From Sediminibacterium ginsengisoli (GTDB lineage Bacteria > Bacteroidota > Bacteroidia > Chitinophagales > Chitinophagaceae): 14,814 bases of DNA. Where the stretch lies: positions 1 through 14,814 of the forward strand of contig CAMAQW010000019.1 in the NCBI GenBank assembly GCA_945860335.1, given 5' to 3'. The translations under genes were made by a program, and so were the position numbers. Shown piece by piece: positions 14,773 through 14,814 of the stretch (within the stretch, counting starts at the first letter, position 1; the number at the start of each line of letters is the position of its first letter). A model generated the notes under the pieces. That model ran no database searches. It saw only the letters and a list, made by a program, of their open reading frames with translations, and was not told where the DNA came from.

Positions 14773-14814
14773 TGGGCCCACCAGGGCATGATCCTGGGAC
14801 CCCCTGATTATGAG
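14773..14814 (-). tRNA. tRNA with CAU anticodon (elongator Met or Ile2), 3' part only
   Basis: The window cuts the gene at position 32. On the minus strand I read the anticodon loop CTCATAA (anticodon CAT), 3' anticodon stem TCAGG, variable loop GGGTC, T-stem CCAGG paired with CCTGG around the 7-nt loop ATCATGC, 3' acceptor strand TGGGCCC and discriminator A at 14773. The next bases are CACA, so CCA is not encoded and must be added, as is usual in this phylum. The acceptor implies a 5' strand GGGCCCA outside the window. CAU in this loop context occurs in both elongator tRNA-Met and lysidine-modified tRNA-Ile2; the missing D-arm is needed to choose. The T-loop has A54 and T58 where T54 and A58 are near-universal. 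Confidence 0.88.

Noticed and set aside
1..14814. CRISPR array, insertion sequence, prophage or defence system
   Set aside because: No spaced direct-repeat array, transposase, integrase, terminal inverted repeats or defence-type domain is visible on either strand.

Overview
The window comes from an AT-rich member of the Bacteroidota, most likely class Chitinophagia (Chitinophagaceae-like). This placement is an inference from several traits. Start codons are preceded by AT-rich leaders without Shine-Dalgarno sequences. Signal peptides end in the 'xSAQ' style of this phylum. Threonine degradation pairs a short-chain (SDR-type) threonine dehydrogenase with Kbl. There is a TonB-dependent receptor with an N-terminal carboxypeptidase-regulatory-like domain, and the tRNA gene does not encode its CCA end. 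This is ordinary chromosomal sequence. I see no CRISPR array, insertion sequence, phage gene or SusC/SusD locus.

Layout: (1) 1-1732, a threonine-to-glycine operon: the 3' part of tdh, then kbl 4 nt later, closed by a terminator at 1751-1778. (2) 1883-5648, two exported proteins in tandem: a LolA-like 234-aa protein and a 1009-aa BNR/sortilin-type beta-propeller protein. (3) 5777-6222, a gene graveyard: the first third of an acyl-CoA desaturase, joined out of frame to the orphan C-terminal tail of an unidentified membrane protein. (4) 8228-6234 on the minus strand, a tight three-gene unit: a small multidrug-export-type membrane protein followed by two tandem paralogues with His-rich N-termini and one membrane helix, of no family I recognise. 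(5) 8424-10148, an exported FAD-dependent oxidoreductase, followed by an intergenic stretch with direct repeats and competing hairpins. (6) 10313/10370-10681, a small unrecognised gene. (7) 10765-14701, a TonB-dependent receptor and a beta-propeller phytase lipoprotein, separated by a near-perfect hairpin that ends 6 nt before the phytase start codon. (8) 14773-14814, the 3' part of a CAU-anticodon tRNA on the minus strand, with its own strand-specific terminator between it and the phytase gene.

How the genes work together: Tdh and Kbl convert threonine to glycine and acetyl-CoA in the cytoplasm. The receptor and phytase look like a phosphate-scavenging pair: the outer-membrane lipoprotein strips phosphate from phytate, and the receptor brings in phytate, its products or a bound metal. 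The minus-strand His-rich unit is the best candidate here for something undescribed. Its function cannot be read from sequence alone.
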